Assembly (NCBI GenBank): GCA_041658725.1
Contig: JBAZZQ010000066.1
Coordinates: 1-19,510, forward strand
Source: JBAZZQ01 sp041658725
GTDB lineage: Bacteria; Planctomycetota; Phycisphaerae; JAAYCJ01
Reading direction: 5' to 3'
Length of the DNA: 19,510 nt
Under the pieces are notes generated by a model that saw only the letters and a program-made list of their open reading frames with translations, was not told where the DNA came from and did no database searches. The position numbers were made by a program, and so were the translations under genes. Positions 1 through 7,272 of this stretch are shown one piece after another (positions within the stretch are counted from its first letter, which is position 1; every line of letters starts with the position of its first letter).

Positions 1-29
1 GCCAATAACTCCGTTGAAGGACGATCCAT
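1..29 (-). CDS. 5' end of a leftward gene running off the window
   Basis: On the minus strand an ATG at 29-27 opens a frame reading MDRPSTELLA before the edge. An AAGGAGG ribosome-binding sequence lies seven bases upstream, which is strong support for a real start. Too little is visible to name the product. It is divergent from the Mrr gene at 180, leaving a shared 150-base spacer. Confidence 0.5.
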
Positions 30-33
30 GTCC

Positions 34-89
34 CAACCTCCTTGAAAATACACACCTGCCGTGTCAAGTATCTCAAAAATAGGAGGTTG
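34..89 (-). promoter_or_regulatory. 9-base inverted repeat overlapping a ribosome-binding site
   Basis: CAACCTCCT at 34-42 and AGGAGGTTG at 81-89 are perfect reverse complements. The arm at 34-42 is the ribosome-binding site of the leftward gene at 1-29. If both arms are transcribed the hairpin would hide that site; otherwise the arms could be protein-binding half sites. A TTGACA box on the minus strand (67-62) lies between the arms and would favour the second reading. The role is inferred only. Confidence 0.35.
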
Positions 90-179
90 CGCCAATTAAG
101 ATGTTTAAAGCAGTGGTTTAAGAAAACCCACCCTACGGGACTCTATTTTTCTATTCGCAATCGAAAATTGGAGAACTAA

Positions 180-1109
180 ATGAGTGTACCTGGATACCAA
201 GAGTTTATGCTACCGTTACTACAGATCGCTTCCGATGGGCAAGAACACAGTATTTCGGAGGCAATCGAAACATTGGCAATGAAGATGGGTATTTCGACGG
301 AAGATCAAGAGCTGCTTCTGCCGAGTGGCACACAAACACTTTTCTATAATCGTGTGTCTTGGGCAATCACATACCTGACCAAGGGTCTTTTGTTGGAAAA
401 ATCCGGTCGGGGCCGATTCAAGATTACACAGAGGGGTGTTGATGTGTTGGGGAAAAACCCGGTTCGCATCGATAACAACTTCCTGGACCAGTACGCAGAA
501 TACCGAGATTTCAGAGCAAAGAAAAATTTGAAAGCGTGCGAGACTAGGAACTCCGCAAATTCATTGACATTCCCTACCGAGGACGAGGTCACTCCAGCGG
601 AACAACTGGAAGCAGCCTACAAAGAGCTTCGCAATACTCTTGCTGACGACTTACAAATTCGTGTACACGAAAGTACACCCAAATTCTTTGAGTATTTAGT
701 GATCAGGTTGCTGGTGGCCTTAGGATACGGGGGAGGGCAGATTGATCGTGCAGAAGTGACTGGTAAGAGCGGCGATGAAGGGATAGACGGTATCATAAGG
801 GAAGATCGGTTGGGACTCGACATGGTATATGTCCAAGCGAAGAAGTGGGATGATTCCGTAGGTCCGGGTGAGATTGACAAATTTGTTGGTAGCCTGATGC
901 GGAAGAAAGCCACTAAGGGAGTGTTCATCACGAGTGGTACTTTTACGGAAGGCGCACATCGCGCAGCCAAAGAAGCAGCAGTGAAAGTCCGCCTCATAGA
1001 CGGAGACGAATTGGCAGAACTGATGATTGACTTCAATGTTGGTGTTGCACCGTCGGACACGTACATCATCAAAAAACTTGACACCGACTTCTTTGAAGGA
1101 ATGGTGTAA
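180..1109 (+). CDS. mrr: Mrr-family type IV restriction endonuclease
   Basis: Predicted nuclease that cuts methylated or otherwise foreign DNA. The 309 residues are close to the usual Mrr length. Residues about 8-95 form the N-terminal winged-helix (Mrr_N) region. The C-terminal restriction-endonuclease fold spans about 160-285, with E171 in the FFEYLV helix, D203 in GDEGIDG and Q219-A-K221 in VYVQAKKW, the D...QxK form of the PD-(D/E)XK active site typical of Mrr. Downstream GVFITSGTFTEGAHRAA is also characteristic. The start is supported by TTGGAG eight bases upstream. No methyltransferase or specificity subunit lies nearby, so it appears to act alone, as expected for type IV systems. The DNA modification recognised cannot be read from sequence. 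Confidence 0.9.
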   Translation: MSVPGYQEFMLPLLQIASDGQEHSISEAIETLAMKMGISTEDQELLLPSGTQTLFYNRVSWAITYLTKGLLLEKSGRGRFKITQRGVDVLGKNPVRIDNNFLDQYAEYRDFRAKKNLKACETRNSANSLTFPTEDEVTPAEQLEAAYKELRNTLADDLQIRVHESTPKFFEYLVIRLLVALGYGGGQIDRAEVTGKSGDEGIDGIIREDRLGLDMVYVQAKKWDDSVGPGEIDKFVGSLMRKKATKGVFITSGTFTEGAHRAAKEAAVKVRLIDGDELAELMIDFNVGVAPSDTYIIKKLDTDFFEGMV

Positions 1110-1148
1110 GCCAGGCAGGCTGGATTTTCTTAAATCCACCATTTTCCG

Positions 1149-1358
1149 CTACGCGATTTTCTTTTGTTTTTTTATGATCCCCACCAGCGAGCGTAGGGCC
1201 TTATTGACCGAATCGTGGTCGGGGAAAAATTTCGCGATATCCGGGTCAATCACGACCACGTTCGTTCCTTTCGCGTATTTTTTCGCATATTTTCCCTGCA
1301 CCGCCCCTGTGAAATCATATTCCTCAAGCATGTCGGGATCTTTTCGCATTCGCTTCAT
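1149..1358 (-). CDS. Small antitoxin-like protein, 69 residues
   Basis: Contains DMLEEYDFTGAVQGKYAKKYA then GTNVVVIDPDIAKFFPDHDS, a pattern recalled from a widespread family of small acidic/basic proteins often listed as toxin-antitoxin-associated or hypothetical. The start ATG at 1358 has AAGGGA six bases upstream and a good -10 box (TATAAT) at 1385-1380. No toxin-like partner follows: the next gene downstream is the convergent mrr, and the upstream neighbour is the damaged GIY-YIG gene. It may be a solitary antitoxin. The family resemblance is from memory and the biochemical role is unknown. Confidence 0.65.
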   Translation of the reverse strand: MKRMRKDPDMLEEYDFTGAVQGKYAKKYAKGTNVVVIDPDIAKFFPDHDSVNKALRSLVGIIKKQKKIA

Positions 1359-1379
1359 ATTGTTCCCTTTTGGTACTTG

Positions 1380-1408
1380 ATTATAGGTTTTCTGAACGGG
1401 TTTGACAT
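1380..1408 (-). promoter_or_regulatory. Possible promoter of the 69-residue antitoxin-like gene
   Basis: On the minus strand a perfect TATAAT (1385-1380) lies 17 bases from ATGTCA (1408-1403), a weak match to TTGACA. It is about 20 bases above the start codon at 1358. Confidence 0.4.
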
Positions 1409-1470
1409 AGCCTTGTCTTACCTTTGCGTGCTGGTGTCTGACTAAAATTTCTGGCGTAATCTAAGTCCTC

Positions 1471-1500
1471 GTCATTGCCCGGCTTGACCGGGCAATCCAG
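1471..1500 (+). repeat. Palindromic repeat, left copy flanking the GIY-YIG gene
   Basis: A 30-base unit with perfect 9-base arms ATTGCCCGG and CCGGGCAAT around a CTTGA loop. An inverted copy lies at 1725-1754, with 26 of 30 positions shared. Three of the four differences fall in the stem as paired changes that keep pairing, or near it, so both copies fold. Confidence 0.8.
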
Positions 1501-1511
1501 CTTTTTTCAAT

Positions 1512-1718
1512 TTACCGCAACTCCTCGTACAAATCCTCCCACGCCGGATTATCCCTCGCAATCAAGTCCAGTTTCCACTTATCGTTTTTGTGCTCCTCCA
1601 CTCGCCGAAGCAAATTGTTCGTCACACCGATATAAAGCGTGCCATTCCTCTGGCTGGCCAGAATGTAGACGAAATATGTTTCCAGGCGAAAATCATATAT
1701 CACCGGTTGGTTGTTCAC
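1512..1718 (-). pseudogene. GIY-YIG nuclease domain protein with internal deletion
   Basis: Reads as a single-domain GIY-YIG endonuclease of the small UPF0213-like type: VYIL at residues 17-20, TLYIGVTNNLLRRVEEHKN at 27-45, and the family's usual C-terminus WKLDLIARDNPAWEDLYEEL. Normal members are about 85-100 residues with some 35-40 residues between EHKN and W-K-L, including the conserved glutamate helix that binds the catalytic metal. Here EHKN runs straight into DKWKLDL, so that part is missing although the frame stays open. About ten extra residues precede VYIL. The start is GTG at 1718 with no clear ribosome-binding site. The gene fills the space between two palindromes with 11 and 6 bases to spare. 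It is probably catalytically dead; a reshaped but expressed protein is the alternative. Confidence 0.7.
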
Positions 1719-1724
1719 AATATT

Positions 1725-1754
1725 CTGGATCGTCCGGTCAAGCCGGACGATGAC
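1725..1754 (-). repeat. Palindromic repeat, right copy flanking the GIY-YIG gene
   Basis: Inverted copy of the unit at 1471-1500. Read on the minus strand its arms are ATCGTCCGG and CCGGACGAT, again perfectly paired. Differences from the left copy are compensated across the stem. It sits six bases from the GIY-YIG start codon. Confidence 0.8.
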
Positions 1755-1877
1755 GGGGGAGGGTGGCCAGAAAAATTAGTCAGACACAACCCGAAACCAG
1801 AAATTGAAATCCCTTGCAACTGTCCGCCCTGGAGTTTAAACTTAGTGCCATTCAACAAAATTTTGGGAGTTAAACAG

Positions 1878-3509
1878 TTGATAGACAACCGTGAAGAACG
1901 GATCGCAAAAAGGATTTTAATCATCGGTCTGGATGGCGCGACCTTCGACGTTCTGGGTCCCATCATGGATCAGGGTTTTATGCCGCACCTTCGGCACCTG
2001 ATCAACACGGGCACGAGCGGGATTTTAAACAGCACCAAACCCCCCATCACGCCCGCCGCGTGGACCACGTTCATGACCGGCATGGGTCCGGGCCGTCACG
2101 GGGTGATCGATTTCGAGCATTATGATCCCCAGACCAATTCACTCACCTTCAACAGCACCTTCCAGATCAAGGACAAAACGATCTGGCAGATACTCTCGGA
2201 AAAAAAATTCCGGGTCGGGTCCATTCATTTGCCAATGACGTATCCGCCCCCGGCAGTCAACGGCTTTGTGGTCAGCGGGTTTGAAACCCCGTCCATCGAA
2301 ACCAATTTTACGTATCCGGCGGATCTCAAACAAGCCATCCTCCGCGAGATTCCGGATTATACCTACAGCACCAATTGGCAAAGGGGCGTCCTGGGTGGAA
2401 AAAGCCGGTTTTCCGAAAATCTGGAATATTTCAAACGAAATTTCCGCCAGAACGTAAAGCTGGCCCAGCTTTGCAGCGAGACCTACGGCTGGGACGCTAT
2501 GATGGTTCTCTTCAAGCTCGTCGATAACATTCAGCATAAATGTTGGAAATATCTGACTCCTGAGGCCGCCGACAAACATCCCAACGAGAGGCGCATGGTT
2601 TACAGCTGTTTCCAGGTGCTCGATGAATGTATCGGAAAACTAATGGATCTCGCCCGAGAACAAGAAGCCACCGTCATCATCATGTCCGATCATGGCCACG
2701 GAAGTCTCGATGGACGGGCGCAACCCAATTGTCTTTTAAAAAAATGGGGATACCTGAATCTGATCGGTTCGGTTTCTCAATTTAAAGCCCGGGTTCACAA
2801 TACCTGGTATCGGCTGACCAAGAAAAAAGGTGGTCGATACGCCCAGCCGGATATGGGAATCGAACGCGACCTCGCCATCGATTGGAGTCAAACCAGGGCC
2901 TGTGTGATGCACGCGGGGATTTATGGCTTTTTGTATATCAATCTCAAAGGCCGGCAACCCCTGGGCATCGTGGAGCCTCGTGAGTACGAGTCGCTTCGCG
3001 ATAAACTCATCGAGCAATTGCTGGGCGTCCGGGATGAATTATTCGGTGAGCCGGTTTTCCAGGAAGTCCTCAAACCCGAGGAACTTTACCGCTGCAGCCG
3101 CGAGGATCATAAAAGTCTGCCCGACCTGATGCTGATTCCGAGAACCGGATTGGCCGTCGTAAGAAAAATCCGCGGCTCAAAAGCCGTCAACTGGGCCCTG
3201 GACGGAAGATTGGGCGGAACGCATCGCGTGGAAGGAATTTTTGTCGCCCACGGCCCAGGCGTCAAACCCGGCTTAAAAATCAACGCGGACATCGCCGATA
3301 TTACCCCCACCCTAATCGCCATGCTCGGACTCGCCGTCCCCGCCGATATGGAAGGAAAAGCCCTGACCAATATCTTTGAACCGCCCCTCAACGTAAAATT
3401 CGAACCCCCGAAAAAATACGAAGCCGTCGAAGGACCATCGGAAATTTATTCCGAGGCAGAACAGCGAGTGCTCACACAAAGATTATCCGATCTGGGTTAT
3501 CTCGAATAG
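1878..3509 (+). CDS. Alkaline-phosphatase-superfamily phosphodiesterase/hydrolase
   Basis: Predicted metal-dependent phosphodiesterase or nucleotide-pyrophosphatase-like enzyme, 543 residues. It shows the full set of superfamily metal and nucleophile residues: D19 in IIGLDGATF, nucleophile T58 in PPITPAAWTTFMTG, D216 and H220 in LVDNIQH, D271-H272 in MSDHGHG, and H449 in GGTHRVEG. No signal peptide or membrane segment is visible, so it is probably cytoplasmic. The frame stays open upstream into the GIY-YIG region, but the likely start is TTG at 1878, preceded by GGGAG eight bases upstream; the 96 codons before it do not look like protein. The C-terminus ADITPTLIAMLGLAVPADMEGKAL is typical of the family. 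The substrate cannot be deduced. It stands alone on the plus strand. Confidence 0.85.
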   Translation: MIDNREERIAKRILIIGLDGATFDVLGPIMDQGFMPHLRHLINTGTSGILNSTKPPITPAAWTTFMTGMGPGRHGVIDFEHYDPQTNSLTFNSTFQIKDKTIWQILSEKKFRVGSIHLPMTYPPPAVNGFVVSGFETPSIETNFTYPADLKQAILREIPDYTYSTNWQRGVLGGKSRFSENLEYFKRNFRQNVKLAQLCSETYGWDAMMVLFKLVDNIQHKCWKYLTPEAADKHPNERRMVYSCFQVLDECIGKLMDLAREQEATVIIMSDHGHGSLDGRAQPNCLLKKWGYLNLIGSVSQFKARVHNTWYRLTKKKGGRYAQPDMGIERDLAIDWSQTRACVMHAGIYGFLYINLKGRQPLGIVEPREYESLRDKLIEQLLGVRDELFGEPVFQEVLKPEELYRCSREDHKSLPDLMLIPRTGLAVVRKIRGSKAVNWALDGRLGGTHRVEGIFVAHGPGVKPGLKINADIADITPTLIAMLGLAVPADMEGKALTNIFEPPLNVKFEPPKKYEAVEGPSEIYSEAEQRVLTQRLSDLGYLE

Positions 3510-3530
3510 GCCCCATGCACCCACCCCCCC

Positions 3531-3570
3531 CCGAATCGCGATGGCAGAACTTGGAGAATTCCAAAGATGC
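3531..3570 (+). repeat. 40-base inverted repeat, left arm
   Basis: Begins CCGAATCGCGATGGCAG and ends GAATTCCAAAGATGC. Its reverse complement matches 5683-5722 at 36 of 40 positions without gaps. Sequence outside the two arms does not match, so both ends are sharp. Confidence 0.85.
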
Positions 3571-3605
3571 TAAAAGGGAATTAAGTATGGTGTCCCTTGG
3601 AATTC
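3556..3605. repeat. Hairpin just inside the left arm
   Basis: GAATTCCAA at 3556-3564 pairs perfectly with TTGGAATTC at 3597-3605. The loop holds AATTAAGTATGGTGTCCC, a word I associate from memory with sequences flanking IS200-like or RAYT transposases; this link is unverified. The half-palindrome also occurs in the right arm. Confidence 0.5.
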
Positions 3606-3644
3606 CCAGGCCATAAAGGCATTGGGTTAAACCGTTGTGTTCCG

Positions 3645-4652
3645 CTAAAAAGCTTCCTCAAGAGATTTTGCTTTTTTTAATCTCGCGTATGATGTGTATC
3701 GAGAATTGTATAATGCTTTAACAGTTCCTTTAGAAACAAGTTTTATTGGCTTGATTTTCTTCGCTGGTTCATAAAAATTTAAGATGTATTTATTAGAATC
3801 TTTCCATAGACCAATTGATTTTACTTTAGCGATATGAGTAATTGCTGAAGTAGGTGCAACCTGATATGCTGCAATATATTTAATCTTGGGGATCATACTT
3901 GGATGAATACGAATTTCATGCCAGCAATTCTCTCCAATAAAAGTTTCCTTAAATCCATCTTCTCTCGCAGGTACAACAATTGTGTCAATTTCAGATGGGT
4001 CAACAGTTTTCGTTTTGGTTGTAGCTTCTTTTTTAGATGAGACTACGGGCATAGAAACATCAGCTAAAAATGGCTCAAATTGATATATTCGCTCACCGTC
4101 GGAGTTAACATATCGTTGTAATATTATAATTTCTACTGGAAAGCTAAATTGCCGTTTCAAAGCACTTTCAAGCTCATCCGAGATTTCATCAATGATAACA
4201 AGAACATTAAATTTGTTGTCCCCATGTATCATCTTCTCCAGCAGATAATCTATATTTTCAAAACCGTTTTCATCAGCATAATCCATGCATTTTCCAAATG
4301 CTTCTTTATCTTTTATTAGACCGTCTTTGACAAGTTCTTTAATTTTATGTGGTGAGGTTCCAAACGATAGTGAAAACTCTAAGACCTGGACAGCAATATG
4401 TTTCAGGGGTTCATGTCTTACTAATTCATTTTCTACAACGTATAATTTTGGTTCTTTTTTGCTCGAAAGGTCTATTAAGTAGCCGTCCGGTATGTTCTTT
4501 GTCTTCCCCTTCAAACCTATTTTCTTTTTGATATCGAGATAAATTCTGTCCTCCCCAAATAAATCCGTTTGGACTTTAAGTATCGCGGATTCAAGGTCAT
4601 CTTCTAATTCAAAAGGTTCGTTTTCATAAAGCTTATTAGGCATCCAAAGCAT
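3645..4652 (-). CDS. PD-(D/E)XK-like nuclease-related protein of unknown role
   Basis: The 335 residues are AT-rich in codon use. The N-terminal half looks like a degenerate PD-(D/E)XK fold: E21 in a helix, D56 in IPDGYLIDL, then KLYVVENEL (E74, E76) and HEPLKHIAVQ. The lysine expected after the second acid is replaced, so activity is uncertain. The middle (150-190) has a hydrophobic strand FNVLVIIDEIS. The C-terminal third from about 225 (IVVPAREDGF, KIKYIAAYQVAPTSAITHIAKV) is a separate globular part I do not recognise. The ATG at 4652 has AAGGAG nine bases upstream. It follows the BRO-N gene by 112 bases on the same strand and lies between the 40-base inverted repeats. It may be a defence or restriction-like effector, by context only. 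Confidence 0.55.
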   Translation of the reverse strand: MLWMPNKLYENEPFELEDDLESAILKVQTDLFGEDRIYLDIKKKIGLKGKTKNIPDGYLIDLSSKKEPKLYVVENELVRHEPLKHIAVQVLEFSLSFGTSPHKIKELVKDGLIKDKEAFGKCMDYADENGFENIDYLLEKMIHGDNKFNVLVIIDEISDELESALKRQFSFPVEIIILQRYVNSDGERIYQFEPFLADVSMPVVSSKKEATTKTKTVDPSEIDTIVVPAREDGFKETFIGENCWHEIRIHPSMIPKIKYIAAYQVAPTSAITHIAKVKSIGLWKDSNKYILNFYEPAKKIKPIKLVSKGTVKALYNSRYTSYARLKKAKSLEEAF

Positions 4653-4764
4653 TGCTCAGTTCTCCTTTGTTTTACTCTATTGATTGAAAACATTGTTTGC
4701 AAATTTTTTTCTAGATACTCAAAATGACCGGTTTTGGGTTGAACCTTATGCGAAACCATTTGAG

Positions 4765-5619
4765 TTATTTATTATTTTTTTCAGGTAGAGCAGGCATTTG
4801 TTTCGCCTTCAAAATTTTTGAACTTTTAGAAGTTATAACACTTTCGCCTGTCTGTTTTTCTATTTCCAATCTTGCCTTCTTTGCCGCGAATCCGCCTTCT
4901 TTGGCAATCTGTTTATTATTTTCCAGACCTTTTGGTTTTTTCTTTTTGGATATTTCGGCCGTTGAAACTTCAGCCAGCATGTTCAATACCAATTCGAGAT
5001 TTGTCATATTATCTCGTAAATTTTCTTTCTTCAGCCCCTTAAGCTTTTTGTAATCTTTTACACTTCGTTCTGCCCACGCTTTTGTAATCTCGTCCGTTAA
5101 TATCGCGTATTCCAATCCTTCTTTCATTCCCCGTTCGTGCCATTCATCGGTTAATTCTTTGCGAACCTCGATACTCTTTAATCGTTGATTTACCCACTCT
5201 TTCGAATAACCTTTTTGCAGGTATGTTTTCATCGCTCTGTCAAAAGCAAGTTCAGGGTCTTGGGTTTCTTCTATTCGTTCATATCCGACCTTTGCAAGCC
5301 ATAATTTAAACGGCTCTGCTTTTGGAGAAGGAATTGATTGAATAAGCCTCAAAAGCGTTTCTGTATCAGCTACATCTGTCAGTCGCATTTTGCCGTCGGC
5401 GGCGAGCATTTTGAAACCGTTACATTTTGTAACGGTTTGGTCCGAGCCTTCATCTTTTAGGCGTTTCTTCAATACTCGCCAGTAAACTGCCGGATTTTCA
5501 CTGTCCGTCAAAATTTCGACAACATCTACAACAGAAAAATACCAAAGCTCTTTTTCTTCGTTATAGAATCGGCGAATTTGCTTTTGATTAAACAAAACAA
5601 TTGAATGTGTTTTTTCCAT
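4765..5619 (-). CDS. BRO-N domain antirepressor-like protein
   Basis: Residues about 1-110 match the BRO N-terminal DNA-binding domain of phage antirepressors and DinD-like proteins: IRRFYNEEKELWYFSVVDVV, then AVYWRVLKKRL and a MLAADGKMRLTDVADTETLLRLIQSI segment followed by EPFKLWLAKVGYERIEE. The remainder is helical, and the tail after about 220 is rich in lysine and glutamate (EISKKKKPKGLENN). Such proteins bind DNA and are common in phages, plasmids and accessory islands. The start ATG at 5619 has no strong ribosome-binding sequence. It is upstream of the PD-(D/E)XK-like gene and could regulate it. Both are AT-rich and enclosed by inverted repeats. The function in this host is unknown. Confidence 0.8.
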   Translation of the reverse strand: MEKTHSIVLFNQKQIRRFYNEEKELWYFSVVDVVEILTDSENPAVYWRVLKKRLKDEGSDQTVTKCNGFKMLAADGKMRLTDVADTETLLRLIQSIPSPKAEPFKLWLAKVGYERIEETQDPELAFDRAMKTYLQKGYSKEWVNQRLKSIEVRKELTDEWHERGMKEGLEYAILTDEITKAWAERSVKDYKKLKGLKKENLRDNMTNLELVLNMLAEVSTAEISKKKKPKGLENNKQIAKEGGFAAKKARLEIEKQTGESVITSKSSKILKAKQMPALPEKNNK

Positions 5620-5682
5620 ATTTCGTCATGATATTCTTTATCTGAGGAATATAAAACTGATTTTCTTTAAATTGTTCTCGTG

Positions 5683-5722
5683 GTATCTTTGGAATTCCCC
5701 AAGACCTGCCATCGCGATTCGG
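5683..5722 (-). repeat. 40-base inverted repeat, right arm
   Basis: Reverse-complement partner of 3531-3570, with four mismatches in 40. It begins 63 bases upstream of the BRO-N start codon. Confidence 0.85.
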
Positions 5723-5814
5723 AAAGTTTTGCGAGAGGCTCCGAATAAAAAACAAGACCGAATTCTTTTCTCTTGCCGATAATCATCTTATTGGTTATAA
5801 GGGAACAGGGTTTT

Positions 5815-6591
5815 ATGGGATTCAGAAGGAATCTTATTTTGAAGGTTTTTTTACAAAAAAATATTTCATTATGCTTGCCGGCGGTAATCTTCGGGATGAT
5901 CTGTCTGCCCAGTTGCGCGCCGACGAGGGGACCGATGGTCTTAAATACTTTGCCCTCTCCGATTCTTACTCCACATATCGCTAAAACGATCGATTTGCAC
6001 AGTTTCGCTAATACGCCCGTTAAACTCGTCAATGATACCGCCGCCCAAAACATTACTCCCTCTCCTGCTTACTTTTCCGGGATAACAAATGTTCCCGCTG
6101 AATGGTTTCCCCCGATTGCCAACAACGAGTGGCAGGTGATTGTTATTCACCATAGCGCCAGCGACGCCGGCGGATCGCAGACCTTCGATATTGTCCATCG
6201 AGCCAGGGGCTGGGACGAGCTTGGCTATCACTTCGTCATTGGAAACGGCACGAACACTCCCGACGGGTACGTCGAAGTCGGATCGCGATGGAAAAAACAA
6301 AAACATGGGGCACATTGCAAAACCCCCTCGAATTTCTACAACGACTACGGCATAGGAATCTGCCTGGTGGGCAATTTCGACGGAACCTCTCCCACGCCCC
6401 GGCAGATGCAATCGCTTCGCCGCCTGGTCGCTTTCTTGTCCCAGCGGTATCATATTGCCCCGGATCGAATCTATGGTCACGGAGAAGTAAAAGGCGCTCA
6501 CACCCACTGCCCAGGCCGGTATTTTTCCATGAACGCGATCCGCTACAACGTCAACCCCAACGCTCCGATCTGGGCTTCCTCAACGCGATGA
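5815..6591 (+). CDS. N-acetylmuramoyl-L-alanine amidase, lipoprotein
   Basis: Zinc amidase (Amidase_2/PGRP fold) that cleaves the lactyl-alanine bond of peptidoglycan or muropeptides. Starting at ATG 5815 (AAGGGA ten bases upstream) the protein has 258 residues with a hydrophobic leader ending in the lipobox LPSC (C34), so it is likely membrane-anchored on the periplasmic side. The catalytic domain spans about 105-240: VIVIHHSA (H112), WDELGYHFVIGNG, GIGICLVGNF, and GHGEVKGAHTHCPG, where H222 and C232 complete the zinc site. A longer frame begins at 5773 but would bury the leader. It is convergent with folE, 50 bases apart. Role in cell-wall turnover is inferred from the family. Confidence 0.88.
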   Translation: MGFRRNLILKVFLQKNISLCLPAVIFGMICLPSCAPTRGPMVLNTLPSPILTPHIAKTIDLHSFANTPVKLVNDTAAQNITPSPAYFSGITNVPAEWFPPIANNEWQVIVIHHSASDAGGSQTFDIVHRARGWDELGYHFVIGNGTNTPDGYVEVGSRWKKQKHGAHCKTPSNFYNDYGIGICLVGNFDGTSPTPRQMQSLRRLVAFLSQRYHIAPDRIYGHGEVKGAHTHCPGRYFSMNAIRYNVNPNAPIWASSTR

Positions 6592-6641
6592 GGCCCGCTT
6601 ACTTACGTGCGCGGCTCGTAATGGAGTTATGAAACCTGTCC

Positions 6642-7211
6642 TTAATCTTTGAGCAACGACAGGATTTCCGTCCGTGAGGCCAGGTTCGTCTTGAAAAACC
6701 CCCGTAATGCCGAGGTAATCATCTGCGATCCGGGTTTTTGCACTCCGCGGATCGTCATGCACGTATGCTGCGCGATCATCACCACCGCCACTCCTTTGGG
6801 CTTCAGATGCTCCATTAAAAGGTCCGCCACCTGCGTCGTCAGCCGCTCCTGCACCTGCATCCGATGCGATAGAGTTTCAATCAACCTGGCGAGCTTCGAC
6901 ACGCCCACCACTCTGCCGTCCGGCAGATACGCCACGTGGGCCTTGCCGATAAACGGCATCAGGTGATGTTCGCACATACTGTGAAAGGAGATATCTCGCA
7001 AAATCACAATTTCGTCATACCGTTCGGTAAAAAATGTTTGCAGATGTTTCGCGGGGTCCTCATACGCTCCCGAAAAAAGCTCGGCATACATCCTTGCCAC
7101 TCGCCCGGGAGTGCGGGCAATTCCTTCACGGTCGGGGTCTTCGCCCATCGCTAAAATAATCTCACGAACCGCTTTTTCGATTCTTTCCTTATCAACTTTT
7201 TTGCCTATCAT
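6642..7211 (-). CDS. folE: GTP cyclohydrolase I
   Basis: Converts GTP to 7,8-dihydroneopterin triphosphate, the first step of folate (and sometimes queuosine) synthesis; cytoplasmic homodecamer. The 189 residues are of normal length. Zinc ligands are C80 and H83 in MCEHHLMPF and C151 in AQHTCMTIRGV. The family signatures LPDGRVVGVSKLARL, RMQVQERLTTQ and GSQMITSALRG are intact. It lies 61 bases downstream of aspS on the same strand, so co-transcription is likely. AGGA lies nine bases before the ATG. Confidence 0.97.
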   Translation of the reverse strand: MIGKKVDKERIEKAVREIILAMGEDPDREGIARTPGRVARMYAELFSGAYEDPAKHLQTFFTERYDEIVILRDISFHSMCEHHLMPFIGKAHVAYLPDGRVVGVSKLARLIETLSHRMQVQERLTTQVADLLMEHLKPKGVAVVMIAQHTCMTIRGVQKPGSQMITSALRGFFKTNLASRTEILSLLKD

Positions 7212-7236
7212 CTTTTATTCCTGGTTTCTGGTTTCT

Positions 7237-7265
7237 GGTTTCGGGTTAACTCGGAACCCGAAACC
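7237..7265. repeat. 11-base inverted repeat between aspS and folE
   Basis: GGTTTCGGGTT at 7237-7247 pairs with AACCCGAAACC at 7255-7265. There is no T-run on the minus side, so it is not a standard terminator. It continues into a CTGGTTT word repeated from 7221, a motif echoed near 1786 and 9157. Confidence 0.6.
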
Positions 7266-7272
7266 GAAATTC

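Larger units (their letters stand above)
1471..1754 (-). mobile_element. Candidate palindrome-bounded GIY-YIG unit (284 bases)
   Basis: Two inverted copies of one palindrome closely frame a small nuclease gene, as expected of a minimal mobile or selfish unit, or of a repeat family spread by that nuclease. No target-site duplication is evident. The mobile interpretation is inference; the structure is read directly. Confidence 0.35.
3531..5722 (-). mobile_element. Candidate inverted-repeat-bounded accessory segment
   Basis: A 2,192-base segment with 40-base inverted repeats at both ends encloses exactly two leftward genes and is clearly more AT-rich than the housekeeping genes on either side. 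It contains no transposase, so if mobile it would need help in trans, or it may have arisen by recombination between dispersed repeats. No flanking direct duplication is obvious. Confidence 0.5.

Noticed and set aside
1590..1877. Upstream 96-codon extension of the phosphatase-family frame
   Set aside because: It overlaps the GIY-YIG gene and palindrome on the other strand and does not look like protein; TTG 1878 has a good ribosome-binding site.
5667..6053. 128-codon minus-strand frame over the amidase 5' end
   Set aside because: It is antisense to a clear lipoprotein amidase and includes the 40-base repeat; no coding signature.
7237..7265. Terminator between aspS and folE
   Set aside because: The stem is good but no T-run follows on the minus strand, and the two genes look co-transcribed.
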